Source: Saccharomyces paradoxus
Taxonomy: Eukaryota; Ascomycota; Saccharomycetes; Saccharomycetales; Saccharomycetaceae
Length of the DNA stretch: 64,000 bases
Reading direction: 5' to 3'
Assembly (NCBI RefSeq): GCF_002079055.1
Contig: NC_047494.1
Span: 467,268-531,267 of the forward strand
Each line of letters starts with the position of its first letter. Within the stretch, counting starts at the first letter, position 1. Shown here one piece after another: positions 9,568 through 21,196 of the stretch. The position numbers and the translations under genes are program-made. The notes beneath the pieces were generated by a model, which had not been told where the DNA came from, did no database searches, and was given only the letters and a program-made list of their open reading frames with translations.

Positions 9568-10533
9568 ATGACTCGTCCCCCAGTGGTCCGTGGAATCTTT
9601 TCGTTAGGTCTTTCCGTAGCCGTTTTGAAAGGTGTTGAAAAAACAGTTCGTAAGCATTTAGAAAAGCAGGGATGGATAGAACCTCAGAAAGTGGACTATG
9701 AGTTGATTTTTACCATAGATAGGTTGAAAAACTTGGTAGATGATAAGCGTGAATCCCTAACTGCAGAACAGCTTGATACCGGTGAATTGAGCTGGCGTAA
9801 AGTATTCAATTTCATTTCAAGACAATCCAGCGAGCTGGACACACGAATATACGTTCTTATACTACTCCTATCCTTTCTGGTACCTATTGCGTGGACCGTG
9901 CTGGACGGCGATCACGAGGGTACGCTAGAAGATAACGACAACGACATTAATATGGATCTTATTGAGAACGAAAGAAGGCAGAAGCACTACAATGATGGTG
10001 AAAGGGCAGTATTGCAATTTGGTAAAAACAGATCCGAACCTATTATATTGAGCTATAAGGATATGAACGTTTCTGAAGGAGAACGTGAGTTCACCACCAA
10101 GAAAGAGCATGGTAATGGCCGTCTGATAAGCAAGAGCGAAAATGCACTGGACGAAGTGGGGAGTGAAGATGTCTCTGGTTGTCATCCGGAAAAACAACTG
10201 GAAGAAGACAACAATGAATTGAGTGAAGAAGAAAATGGTGAGGATGATGATAACAAGGAAAAGGATCGCTGCTCCAGTTCGGAAGTAGAATCGCAGAGTG
10301 AATCCAAGAAGGAAAGTACTGCAGAGCCTGACTTGCTCTCGCGGGATACCAGAACAACGTCCTCCCTTAAATCAAGTACATCATTTCCCATATCATTCAA
10401 GGGCTCAATAGACCTTAAATCGTTAAACCAACCTTCATCGTTGTTGCATTTACAAGTATCACCCACAAAATCCACTAATTTAGATGCTCAAGTGAACACT
10501 GAACAAGCATACTCTCAACCATTTAGATACTAA
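9568..10533 (+). CDS. NVJ1: Nucleus-vacuole junction protein Nvj1
   Basis: Nvj1 sits in the outer nuclear membrane and binds vacuolar Vac8 to form nucleus-vacuole junctions, the site of piecemeal microautophagy of the nucleus. The 321-residue product starts with a hydrophobic lumenal region (GIFSLGLSVAVLKGV), has one clear membrane span near residues 95-114 (RIYVLILLLSFLVPIAW), then a long acidic, Ser-rich cytosolic tail ending YSQPFRY, where Vac8 binding is known to map. The middle of the tail (about residues 125-260) is the part that differs most from the S. cerevisiae protein I recall, as expected for disordered sequence. Confidence 0.93.
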   Translation: MTRPPVVRGIFSLGLSVAVLKGVEKTVRKHLEKQGWIEPQKVDYELIFTIDRLKNLVDDKRESLTAEQLDTGELSWRKVFNFISRQSSELDTRIYVLILLLSFLVPIAWTVLDGDHEGTLEDNDNDINMDLIENERRQKHYNDGERAVLQFGKNRSEPIILSYKDMNVSEGEREFTTKKEHGNGRLISKSENALDEVGSEDVSGCHPEKQLEEDNNELSEEENGEDDDNKEKDRCSSSEVESQSESKKESTAEPDLLSRDTRTTSSLKSSTSFPISFKGSIDLKSLNQPSSLLHLQVSPTKSTNLDAQVNTEQAYSQPFRY

Positions 10534-10584
10534 TGTACTATATTTCCGTCATTTCGATTATTATCGTCATTTACAACGAGCTGC

Positions 10585-10647
10585 GAAAATTTTTTCTTCT
10601 CATCTTAAGAAGAAAAACTGAAAAATTTTGAAAAATTTAACGATGAG
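10585..10647 (+). promoter_or_regulatory. UTP9: UTP9 promoter with RRPE and PAC elements
   Basis: Two RRPE-type sequences (GAAAATTTTTT at 10585-10595 and TGAAAAATTTT at 10619-10629) are followed by a PAC core CGATGAG at 10641-10647. This arrangement, about 100-160 bp upstream of the ATG, is the standard ribosome-biogenesis promoter (Stb3 at RRPE, Dot6/Tod6 at PAC). Confidence 0.65.
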
Positions 10648-10748
10648 ATGGAGTTTCAAGTAATTTTACATAGTTGAAATACATATAAGTATTCCGCTGC
10701 AATATATTACCCGAGCATTCCCCATATATATACGTACTGTAGCGCATA

Positions 10749-12476
10749 ATGGGCTCTTCTTTGGATTTGGTAGCGAGCTTCTCACATGATTCCACACGTT
10801 TTGCATTTCAAGCAAGTGTCGCACAAAAGAACAACGTGGATATTTATCCATTGAATGAAACTAAGGATTATGTGGTGAACAGTTCATTAGTTAGTCATAT
10901 TGACTATGAAACAAATGACATGAAAGTTTCAGATGTAATTTTCTTTGGATGGTGTAGTGATTTGATAGACACGCAGTCATTGAATACCAAAAGAAAATTA
11001 GATGAAGATGACGAGAATCGTGAATCCAGTGGGCAAAGATACGAAAACTTCTTCGTTAACGGATTTCCTGACGGAAGAATCGTTGTTTACTCTTCCAATG
11101 GTAAGGACATAGTCAATATCATCAAGAGCAAAAAGGAGATTCTGGGAGCAGATACGGATGGGTCCGATATATGGATTTTGGATAGTGATAAAGTGGTAAA
11201 AAAATTACAGTATAATAATTCTAAACCTTTAAAGACCTTCACGCTAGTTGATGGCAAGGATGACGAAATAATTCATTTCCAAATCCTGCATCAAAACGGC
11301 ACTCTATTGGTATGCATTGTTACTGAACAAATGGTTTATATTGTTGATCCATCAAAGAGAAGACCTTCCACTAAGTATAGTTTAGAAGTATCTGGCGCTG
11401 TAACATGTGAATTTTCTTCAGACGGTAAGTATTTGTTAATTGCCAACCTCGAAGAATTAACAGCTTACGATTTGAACGATGATTCAAAGCCGATCCAATC
11501 ATGGCCTGTCCAAGTGAAGAAATTAAGAACTTTAGATGGTTTGATAATGGCTTTGACTACCGATGGTAAGATCAATAATTATAAGATTGGTCAAGCCGAC
11601 ACAGTTTGTTCTATAGTTGTAAATGATAATTTGGGAATTATAGATTTCACGCCAATAAACAACAAGCAACAAGTTTTGATTTCGTGGCTGAATGTCAACG
11701 AACCCAACTTCGAATCTATTTTTTTGGAAGAACTTGACACTGAAAAGCTCATTACAATTAACAAAAGTAAAAAAACTAGCTCTGATGAAGCAAACCAAAA
11801 GAAATTAGAAGAAGAAAAAGAAAAAGCTGAGCCCGAAGCTCAAGATGAGAAGACGGAGACCGAAGCTAAGACAAACAAGAAAGTCAGCAAATCAGATCAA
11901 GTTGAAATTGCTAATATTCTTTCATCTCACTTAGAAGCTAATTCGACAGAAATATTAGATGATCTGATGTCTGGAAGCTGGACAGAACCCGAGATTAAAA
12001 AATTCATCCTAACTAAGATCAATACAGTAGACCATCTAAGCAAAATATTTTTGACTATATCAAAGTCAATAACACAAAATCCATGGAATGAACAAGATTT
12101 GCTTCCGTTGTGGCTCAAGTGGTTGTTGACTCTGAAAAGTGGAGAGCTGAATTCCATAAAGGATAAACAAACAAAGAAAAATTGTAAGCATTTAAAATCT
12201 GCATTAAAATCTTCAGAGGAAATCTTGCCTGTCCTACTCGGTATACAAGGTAGATTAGAAATGTTAAGGAGGCAGGCAAAACTGAGGGAAGATCTTGCAC
12301 AACTAACTATGCAAGACCGTGAAGATGATGAAATAGAAGTTATAGAGCATTCAAATGTAATTAATAATTCTTTGCAAGATCAAGCATCGCCTGTTGAAAA
12401 GCCTGAACAAGACTCAATTGTTTATGCAAACGGAGAAAGTGACGAATTCGTCGACGCATCGGAATATAAAGACTGA
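10749..12476 (+). CDS. UTP9: U3 processome t-UTP/UtpA subunit Utp9
   Basis: Utp9 is a nucleolar component of the UtpA subcomplex, which binds the 5' ETS and is needed for 18S rRNA maturation and optimal rDNA transcription. The 575-residue protein has a degenerate WD-repeat N-terminal half (about residues 1-340), a Lys/Glu-rich linker (about 345-385), and an alpha-helical C-terminal domain. It lies in tandem with RIX1, another ribosome assembly gene with the same promoter elements. Confidence 0.94.
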   Translation: MGSSLDLVASFSHDSTRFAFQASVAQKNNVDIYPLNETKDYVVNSSLVSHIDYETNDMKVSDVIFFGWCSDLIDTQSLNTKRKLDEDDENRESSGQRYENFFVNGFPDGRIVVYSSNGKDIVNIIKSKKEILGADTDGSDIWILDSDKVVKKLQYNNSKPLKTFTLVDGKDDEIIHFQILHQNGTLLVCIVTEQMVYIVDPSKRRPSTKYSLEVSGAVTCEFSSDGKYLLIANLEELTAYDLNDDSKPIQSWPVQVKKLRTLDGLIMALTTDGKINNYKIGQADTVCSIVVNDNLGIIDFTPINNKQQVLISWLNVNEPNFESIFLEELDTEKLITINKSKKTSSDEANQKKLEEEKEKAEPEAQDEKTETEAKTNKKVSKSDQVEIANILSSHLEANSTEILDDLMSGSWTEPEIKKFILTKINTVDHLSKIFLTISKSITQNPWNEQDLLPLWLKWLLTLKSGELNSIKDKQTKKNCKHLKSALKSSEEILPVLLGIQGRLEMLRRQAKLREDLAQLTMQDREDDEIEVIEHSNVINNSLQDQASPVEKPEQDSIVYANGESDEFVDASEYKD

Positions 12477-12591
12477 TCAAGCATTTTAAATATATTTAAG
12501 TATATATAAAGAAAAGTTTCACATGAGAAGCACTGTTTGATGCAGTTTTTACTTTTCCAAATATTACGTTGCCTTCATCGTTTGAGACGGG

Positions 12592-12611
12592 TCATCGCAG
12601 GAAAATTTTTC
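12592..12611 (+). promoter_or_regulatory. RIX1: RIX1 promoter PAC-like and RRPE elements
   Basis: TCATCGC at 12592-12598 is one base short of the reverse PAC core CTCATCGC, and GAAAATTTTTC at 12601-12611 is an RRPE. They lie about 100-120 bp before the RIX1 ATG, the usual distance for ribosome-biogenesis genes. Confidence 0.5.
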
Positions 12612-12711
12612 AATATTAAACTACAATAAAATACAGTGGAAAGTGGATACTGTACCAATATTCCATTTAGGCCTTTCCAGTCACTAAACCAAGCATAGCC
12701 GAAAATTGAGC

Positions 12712-14997
12712 ATGTCAGAGGAATTTATTGCAGCTTCCACTTTGGCTAAAAACCTGGAATTTGCCAAAGGTAATGAGTTCCATACTATATTGGCGACTTT
12801 GAGATCACCAGTTTATATCAATGAACAGCTATTAAAATCTGAATTGGGCTTCCTTGTTACAAAAATTCTGAAACTAATCAGATCAAGCAATGACTTTGAT
12901 CTTTGGAAAGGGTGTCATACCTCTGTTGTGATTTGCGCTTATAATCCACTAGTTTTATCAACTCATGGTGGTCAATTGCTTGCTGCTATTTATTCCAGGC
13001 TAGAACAGAAAACAGGTTTTTACTCTTCCGTTACTTCTTCGTCGCATGGAAAACAGTTATTTAATACTCTGATTTCCTCTATGGCAATTATCATGGACTT
13101 AATGAAGAATAAACCTACATTATCAAGAGAAGCATTGGTTCCCAAATTAAAGGCCATTATTCCGACGTTGATTACCTTGTCTCAATACGAGTCCGAACAT
13201 GTTTTGCCAGTGCTACAAAGAATATTGAAGAGAAACACTACAACATTCAAGCCATTCATTAATAAATTTCGCACTGTGTTAATAAATTTAATCATATCGG
13301 ATTATGCTTCGTTGGGCTCTAAGACGCAGAGGCTTGTTTGTGAGAATTTTGCTTATTTGCATTTGCTAAAAATTCAAGTTAGCAATACAAACGATGACGA
13401 AAATCAAGCACATCACAAAGTTTATGCTGATTCTAATTGGAGAACAGGGTTATTGTCCATCTTATCACAATTCAAGCCTATTATTCAATTATGTGGAGAA
13501 ATCTTGGATTTTGAACAAGATGTTGAGCTGTATAAATTAATCAAAGGTTTACCGGTAATCGACGAATCCAACGATAAAGAGGAATTTTTACCTGCATTGA
13601 AATTAGATTTCAACGCCCCTTTAACGTTGTGGGAAATCCCACAACGTTTTTCTTTATTGGTCGACATGCTTGTTGCATTCATCTCTTTGCCAACTCCCTT
13701 TCCCATCCGAGTCCCGCTGGGTGGTATCAATTCCCTTTGCGAAGTTTTGTTAGGAGTTAGCAACAAATATTTACCTTTAAAGAAAGAATTACGTCGTGAT
13801 AATGAACTAAATGGGGTTATCAATAGCATCTTACCTCAAATACAATTCCAAGGTATTAGATTATGGGAAACCATGGTTTCAAAATATGGCAAATGTGGTT
13901 TATCATTCTTCGAAGGAATCCTTTCTTCCGTTGAACTTTTCATTCCGCTAAAAAAGAAGAGTAATAACGAAATTGATTTTGATGTTGTTGGATCGTTGAA
14001 GTTTGAGTTTGCTACTGTTTTCAGATTAATGAATATGATTATGTCCCATTTAGGCCACCAACTGAGCACAATCAGCGTCATATCTCAGTTAATTGACGTG
14101 GCGTTGTTCTTATCTCGTGATAAAACATTGATTGATTCTCTATTCAAAAATCGTAAAAGTGTCATGAAACAACAGATTAAAACAAAACAATCTAAGAAGA
14201 ACAAAAGCGCTGAAGGCGCATATTCTGATATTTATACCCATCCAGAACTATTTGTGTGCAAAGATTCCATGAATTGGTTCAATGAAATCAATGAGTTTTT
14301 TATTACTGCATTAAACAATTGGATCTTGCCTTCAACTCCACATATTCAAATTTTGAAATATAGTATCACACAATCTTTAAGATTGAAGGAAAAGTTTGGT
14401 TGTATCCCGGAAAGCTTTGTCAATCTCCTGCGTTGTGAAGTTCTTCATCCAGGTAATGAACGTGTTTCAATTTTACCAATTGCGATTTCGCTACTAAAAA
14501 ATACCAGTGATGATATGTTTGAATTACTGTGCCATCCAAAAGTACCAGTTGGTATGGTATACCAGTTGCAAAAACCTTTGTGCTTGGGCGAAGAGGAGGA
14601 GGTTAGGGAAGGTATTAGCGAGAGAGAGGTCAAGACAAACGAATCATACTCACACGGAAATACTGACCTGAAGACTTTAAAAGCGTTAGAAAATTTGGAA
14701 AACGTTACAATTCCTGAACCCGAACGCACGGTTCCGAAGGTCATCGATGACACCGCCATCTTCAAGAAGAGATCAGTAGAAGAAATCATTGAAAAAGAAA
14801 CCGCATCTTCACCCAAGAAAGTAAAAGTCGTGGAAGAAACAACCGTGGAAAACGGCAAAGAATTGATTGTGGAAAAAGCTGTGAGTCAAATTAAGGAAGA
14901 ACAGAAGTCAGTGAAGGATAGTGAAGATGAAGAACAGGAGGAGTTTGAAATTCCCGCCATCGAATTAAGTGATGACGAAGAGGAGGAGGAAGAATAA
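12712..14997 (+). CDS. RIX1: Pre-60S assembly factor Rix1
   Basis: Rix1 forms the IPI complex with Ipi1 and Ipi3, which recruits the AAA ATPase Rea1 to pre-60S particles and is required for ITS2 processing. The start at the ATG 12712 gives 761 residues; two further codons upstream lead only to a TTG. The N-terminal two thirds is a helical-repeat fold, and the C terminus is highly charged, ending in an acidic run (SDDEEEEEE). It converges on AIM18. Confidence 0.94.
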   Translation: MSEEFIAASTLAKNLEFAKGNEFHTILATLRSPVYINEQLLKSELGFLVTKILKLIRSSNDFDLWKGCHTSVVICAYNPLVLSTHGGQLLAAIYSRLEQKTGFYSSVTSSSHGKQLFNTLISSMAIIMDLMKNKPTLSREALVPKLKAIIPTLITLSQYESEHVLPVLQRILKRNTTTFKPFINKFRTVLINLIISDYASLGSKTQRLVCENFAYLHLLKIQVSNTNDDENQAHHKVYADSNWRTGLLSILSQFKPIIQLCGEILDFEQDVELYKLIKGLPVIDESNDKEEFLPALKLDFNAPLTLWEIPQRFSLLVDMLVAFISLPTPFPIRVPLGGINSLCEVLLGVSNKYLPLKKELRRDNELNGVINSILPQIQFQGIRLWETMVSKYGKCGLSFFEGILSSVELFIPLKKKSNNEIDFDVVGSLKFEFATVFRLMNMIMSHLGHQLSTISVISQLIDVALFLSRDKTLIDSLFKNRKSVMKQQIKTKQSKKNKSAEGAYSDIYTHPELFVCKDSMNWFNEINEFFITALNNWILPSTPHIQILKYSITQSLRLKEKFGCIPESFVNLLRCEVLHPGNERVSILPIAISLLKNTSDDMFELLCHPKVPVGMVYQLQKPLCLGEEEEVREGISEREVKTNESYSHGNTDLKTLKALENLENVTIPEPERTVPKVIDDTAIFKKRSVEEIIEKETASSPKKVKVVEETTVENGKELIVEKAVSQIKEEQKSVKDSEDEEQEEFEIPAIELSDDEEEEEE

Positions 14998-15118
14998 TCT
15001 CAACCGATTCCGCCTGGTTTTATTTCAATATGAATATATGTATGTATATGCTAATAGTATATAGGCATTTACGGATAAAAATAGTGTAGAATTATTAACA
15101 AGCTTAAACTCTAAAGTT

Positions 15119-16084
15119 TTATAGGAGTGTGATCAATTTGTCAATAGCCGTTTTCTTGGCCTGTGGAGAAGGGGATTTATCTCCACATAAATATTGGCTA
15201 AATAAAAATTTTCCGACCAGTTGGTTATTAACCACTCCCATAACCTCAAATTCGTTGTTTTTACTGTCATGATACGAAAATTGCAAAGCTCCGTTAGCTA
15301 ACAATTCAATGATCAAATCGTCATTTTTTCTGACAGATCCCTTACGCGAAAAGGCGTCATTCAACTCACTCAGTCCTTTCGCCAGTGTGTCTTTATTGTT
15401 GGCCACATCAGGGTGTTTCGAAATAGTTTTAACCAGGCCCTCCTTGAGATGCTTAAAATCTGTATTTCTTACGGGAGTTATCTTTGCCAGCATTCTCATT
15501 CCGGAATCCAGTAAATCGTCAATCATCATGACCGATTTTGAGTCATCCCGTATCAATAATCTAGCTAGATTCTCCTTAGGAGTCTTGGAGTCATCCACAT
15601 CAAGGAAATATTTATGCAAATATGTTTCATTTAGAGTGTCTGCGACAAGGTTCTCATCATTTTCAGCTAGATAAAGGCCCAAGGCATAGACTTTGAACCT
15701 CAAAAACGTGACGTGCCTTTGACCGTACCCTAATAACTTAAAAGTGGTAGAAACGGGGAAGTTCAAAGCATTAATGGTCAGTGGGAAGTCCGATACGCTC
15801 GAATCTACCTGTACCGATTCAGTATGGGGAGGAAAAGTATCAGTCTTATCGTCATTTTGTAACGGACGATCGTGGTAGTACAACGAAGCAGCAAGTAACG
15901 TTGGCGCCGCAAGCCAGGGCCAAAAGTGAAACGTCGAATTAAAATGCCCAGGATATTTGGTGGCGCGTATACTAGCAAAATTTCTTTTGAAACATTGCCA
16001 ATGGTTGGCTGATGAAGATCTTTGACATTTGCCTAGTGTTCGCTGGAATGATTTTAGCATATTGGTGCACCTTCTTCCGTTCAT
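15119..16084 (-). CDS. AIM18: Mitochondrial CHI-like protein Aim18
   Basis: Aim18 is a mitochondrial protein with a chalcone-isomerase-like fold, and it and its paralogue have been reported to bind haem. The 321-residue product starts with a basic presequence (MNGRRCTNMLKSFQRTLG), has a short hydrophobic stretch near residues 53-68, and carries the CHI-like domain from about residue 100 (FPVSTTFKLLGYGQRHVTFL, then ALGLYLAE). It shares this layout with AIM46, the next gene, and the two are tandem paralogues on the same strand. The physiological substrate is not established. Confidence 0.92.
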   Translation of the reverse strand: MNGRRCTNMLKSFQRTLGKCQRSSSANHWQCFKRNFASIRATKYPGHFNSTFHFWPWLAAPTLLAASLYYHDRPLQNDDKTDTFPPHTESVQVDSSVSDFPLTINALNFPVSTTFKLLGYGQRHVTFLRFKVYALGLYLAENDENLVADTLNETYLHKYFLDVDDSKTPKENLARLLIRDDSKSVMMIDDLLDSGMRMLAKITPVRNTDFKHLKEGLVKTISKHPDVANNKDTLAKGLSELNDAFSRKGSVRKNDDLIIELLANGALQFSYHDSKNNEFEVMGVVNNQLVGKFLFSQYLCGDKSPSPQAKKTAIDKLITLL

Positions 16085-16296
16085 AGAGGAAATCTATTAC
16101 GGTTGCGACGCTCATAAGAGTTTTTAATTGATTTTTTTTTTTGTCGAAGCCTAATGACAATATCACAATTTTGAGGGGTTTGCCCTGAAAAAATTGTTGT
16201 CAAAAGGATATTCAAAAACATTATTGAAGTATATGTGGGACTTTTGGGCAAGCGTATGTATTTACGTAAATGTGTATAGTAGTCGGCGGAAGAGCT

Positions 16297-17229
16297 CTAG
16301 GATAGAGACACGAGTGCGTCGATTACGCCCTGCCTAGCTTCCGGTGAAGGAGGATCTACAGCAGCGAGGTAATGAGCGAATAAGAGCTTTCCAATGAGAG
16401 GCTCCTTCACGGTGCCCAATATCACGAATTCGTCCTTCTTCCTTGCGTAGTAAGATAAGTTCATAGAGCAGTCCTTATTCAGCTCAATGAAAAAATCATC
16501 ATCTCGAGCCACAAGTCCCTTTACGCTCCTGAAACAGTCATGCAATTCTTGGAAGCCAGCTTCCAGCCGGTCTTTGTCTTGAGACTGAGAATCTGGGTTC
16601 TTCAAAACGCTCTTTTTGGTGCCGTCCATCAATAGCTTGAAGGAACCTGCTTTTATTGGAGTATTCTTGGACATTAGCCTGATTCCACTGTCTAAGAGGT
16701 TATTAATCAAGATGGGAGCCTTAGCAGGGTCATTCAGAGCTGCGCGTAAATTATCTTGATGTGATTCTGCCGGTGATGGGGGCGCTGTAGTGTCAATGAA
16801 CGCCTGAGACAAGAACTTTGAATCCAACACTTCGGAGACCAGGTGCTTGTCCTCAGCGGCCACATATATGCCTAGGCCATATGCCTTGAAAGTAATGGAG
16901 GAGACACAACGCACACCCTTACCGAGCAGCTCGTATTGGGTTGATAAGGGCCATTGTGGAGGGCCCATCTTCTTAGGGAATGCAGAGATGGACGGGTCGA
17001 CTGCAACGCTAGTGGCATCCGCCTTCTTAATCTGCGAATCGTCATACCATTTCTTCGCAAATATAGAGGCCAGTGCTAATCCTGTCAACACGGGCACTAC
17101 CTTGCTTCCCTTCTTGTTCACACGAGCATTGCCCGCTGTAGTAGAGTAGTGAGAATACCACTGAGGGGCCCTTCTTATGCCCACCTCTAGGCAGCTTCTT
17201 TTCACCAAAACCTTACTGACTAAACTCAT
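16297..17229 (-). CDS. AIM46: Mitochondrial CHI-like protein Aim46
   Basis: This is the paralogue of AIM18, with the same order: basic presequence (MSLVSKVLVKRSCLEVGIRRAP), a short hydrophobic segment (VVPVLTGLALASIFA), and the CHI-like domain with LGKGVRCVSSITFKAYGLGIYVAAED. The corresponding stretch of AIM18 is LGYGQRHVTFLRFKVYALGLYLAENDE, so the relationship is visible by eye. The ATG at 17229 gives 310 residues; the frame continues upstream only to a TTG at 17310. The NBL1 stop lies 149 bp upstream, so the AIM46 promoter is short. Confidence 0.92.
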   Translation of the reverse strand: MSLVSKVLVKRSCLEVGIRRAPQWYSHYSTTAGNARVNKKGSKVVPVLTGLALASIFAKKWYDDSQIKKADATSVAVDPSISAFPKKMGPPQWPLSTQYELLGKGVRCVSSITFKAYGLGIYVAAEDKHLVSEVLDSKFLSQAFIDTTAPPSPAESHQDNLRAALNDPAKAPILINNLLDSGIRLMSKNTPIKAGSFKLLMDGTKKSVLKNPDSQSQDKDRLEAGFQELHDCFRSVKGLVARDDDFFIELNKDCSMNLSYYARKKDEFVILGTVKEPLIGKLLFAHYLAAVDPPSPEARQGVIDALVSLS

Positions 17230-17377
17230 GTTTTGATCTACCTGAGTTATGCTCTGGTAGATAACAATGCAACAAGGGGATGTACCTACACGCTGCTTTA
17301 ATATCAACAAATCGGCCGCTGATTAGTAATAGGAGCACCATTGCGAGAACCGAGAAAGGGTCCATTATACGACCTAG

Positions 17378-17663
17378 TCATTCTATACGAAGTTCTTCCT
17401 GTTCAAGCACCTGTCTGATTAGTTCCTTTTGCTGGGACGCTGATGCTGGGCCAGGCTGCTGAAGAAGGTTCAACTTCGCCAATGTCTGCTTCTTAATGGT
17501 CTCGATTTGTTTTTCTGTTTTTTCCACTGAAATAAGTGTTAGTAGTTAGTGCAAGCGCATGATTGGGGAAAGAGTGATGCGGTAACATACGTTGCAGCTG
17601 CATGCGATGTAGTACTGTGCTGCGCAACTTCTGGCGTTCTTCGGGAGTGAGTACCGGTACCAT
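17378..17663 (-). CDS. NBL1: Chromosomal passenger complex subunit Nbl1, two exons
   Basis: Nbl1 is the Borealin-like subunit that links Bir1 and Sli15 in the Aurora (Ipl1) complex. Exon 1 is 17591-17663 and exon 2 is 17378-17526. The 64-bp intron (17527-17590) starts GTATGT, contains TACTAAC close to its 3' end, and ends CAG. The spliced frame gives 73 residues: MVPVLTPEERQKLRSTVLHR, then a helical region rich in Glu, Lys and Gln, ending QEELRIE. This is the length I recall for the S. cerevisiae protein. Without splicing the frame runs into an unrelated sequence. It is divergent from RPN10 (218 bp between starts). Confidence 0.92.
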
Positions 17664-17775
17664 CGTGACTGTGTTCAACAGCCGCTCTTTGCTGCTGTTA
17701 TCGCCACTTGTTTACAATTGTATGCTCTTGAGGTTATATGATATTATAGCTGCCGGGTGATTTCCGCCAGGCGGG

Positions 17776-17786
17776 TTTTCGCCACC
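17776..17786 (+). promoter_or_regulatory. RPN10: PACE-like Rpn4 site upstream of RPN10
   Basis: TTTTCGCCACC reads GGTGGCGAAAA on the other strand, one base from the proteasome element GGTGGCAAA bound by Rpn4. It lies about 96 bp before the RPN10 ATG, in the divergent NBL1/RPN10 promoter. The assignment is by motif and gene function only. Confidence 0.5.
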
Positions 17787-17881
17787 GGAATTTACAACTA
17801 TAATACACAATTGTATCAGGCTTCTAGAGCGTGCAGAAAGGAGGGAGAAGTCAATAAATAGCTCAGCAGCAAGCGCACACA

Positions 17882-18685
17882 ATGGTATTAGAAGCTACAG
17901 TGTTAGTGATTGATAATTCAGAGTACTCCCGCAATGGGGACTTCCTTAGGACTAGGTTCGAAGCCCAGATCGATTCCGTAGAATTTATATTTCAAGCCAA
18001 GAGAAACAGCAATCCTGAGAATACAGTGGGACTTATCTCTGGTGCTGGCGCCAACCCCCGGGTGTTGTCTACGTTCACCGCGGAGTTTGGGAAGATCCTT
18101 GCTGGATTACACGATACGCAGATCGAGGGTAAGCTGCATATGGCCACTGCGTTGCAGATCGCCCAGCTGACCCTGAAGCATCGTCAGAATAAGGTCCAAC
18201 ACCAAAGAATCGTGGCGTTTGTGTGTAGCCCAATAAGTGACCCTCGAGACGAATTGATCAGATTGGCCAAAACACTGAAAAAGAACAATGTTGCCGTGGA
18301 TATTATCAATTTTGGCGAGATTGAACAAAATACAGAGCTGTTAGATGAGTTTATTGCCGCAGTGAACAACCCTCAAGAGGAGACTAGTCATTTACTTACT
18401 GTGACGCCTGGCCCCAGACTGCTGTATGAGAACATCGCATCCTCACCCATAATTCTCGAAGAAGGTTCCTCCGGTATGGGCGCCTTTGGTGGGTCTGGCG
18501 GTGATTCCGATGCCAATGGCGCATTTATGGACTTCGGGGTAGACCCATCAATGGACCCTGAACTGGCAATGGCTTTGCGTCTATCTATGGAAGAAGAACA
18601 GCAAAGACAAGAAAGACTAAGACAACAGCAACAACAAGACCAACCGGGACAACCTGAACAACCCGAACAACACCAAGACAAATAG
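17882..18685 (+). CDS. RPN10: Proteasome ubiquitin receptor Rpn10
   Basis: Rpn10 is a 19S regulatory-particle subunit that stabilises the lid-base contact and binds polyubiquitin. The 267-residue protein has an N-terminal VWA domain (about residues 1-190, starting with VIDNSEYSRNGD), a Gly/Ser-rich linker, and one ubiquitin-interacting motif near residues 222-240 (DPELAMALRLSMEEE). The C terminus is a Gln-rich tail (QQQQQDQPGQPEQPEQ) of the kind that varies in length between strains. It converges on PPX1 with 64 bp between stops. Confidence 0.96.
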   Translation: MVLEATVLVIDNSEYSRNGDFLRTRFEAQIDSVEFIFQAKRNSNPENTVGLISGAGANPRVLSTFTAEFGKILAGLHDTQIEGKLHMATALQIAQLTLKHRQNKVQHQRIVAFVCSPISDPRDELIRLAKTLKKNNVAVDIINFGEIEQNTELLDEFIAAVNNPQEETSHLLTVTPGPRLLYENIASSPIILEEGSSGMGAFGGSGGDSDANGAFMDFGVDPSMDPELAMALRLSMEEEQQRQERLRQQQQQDQPGQPEQPEQHQDK

Positions 18686-18749
18686 TAGTGTACAAAATTA
18701 TCTATATAGGTCTTATATAAACCAAATAAAGCATATATAACATCTCTCT

Positions 18750-21196
<2,447 letters not shown>

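Noticed and set aside
17955-17966. GGTTCGAAGCC resembling a tRNA B box
   Set aside because: It is inside the RPN10 coding region and no A box or cloverleaf fits around it.
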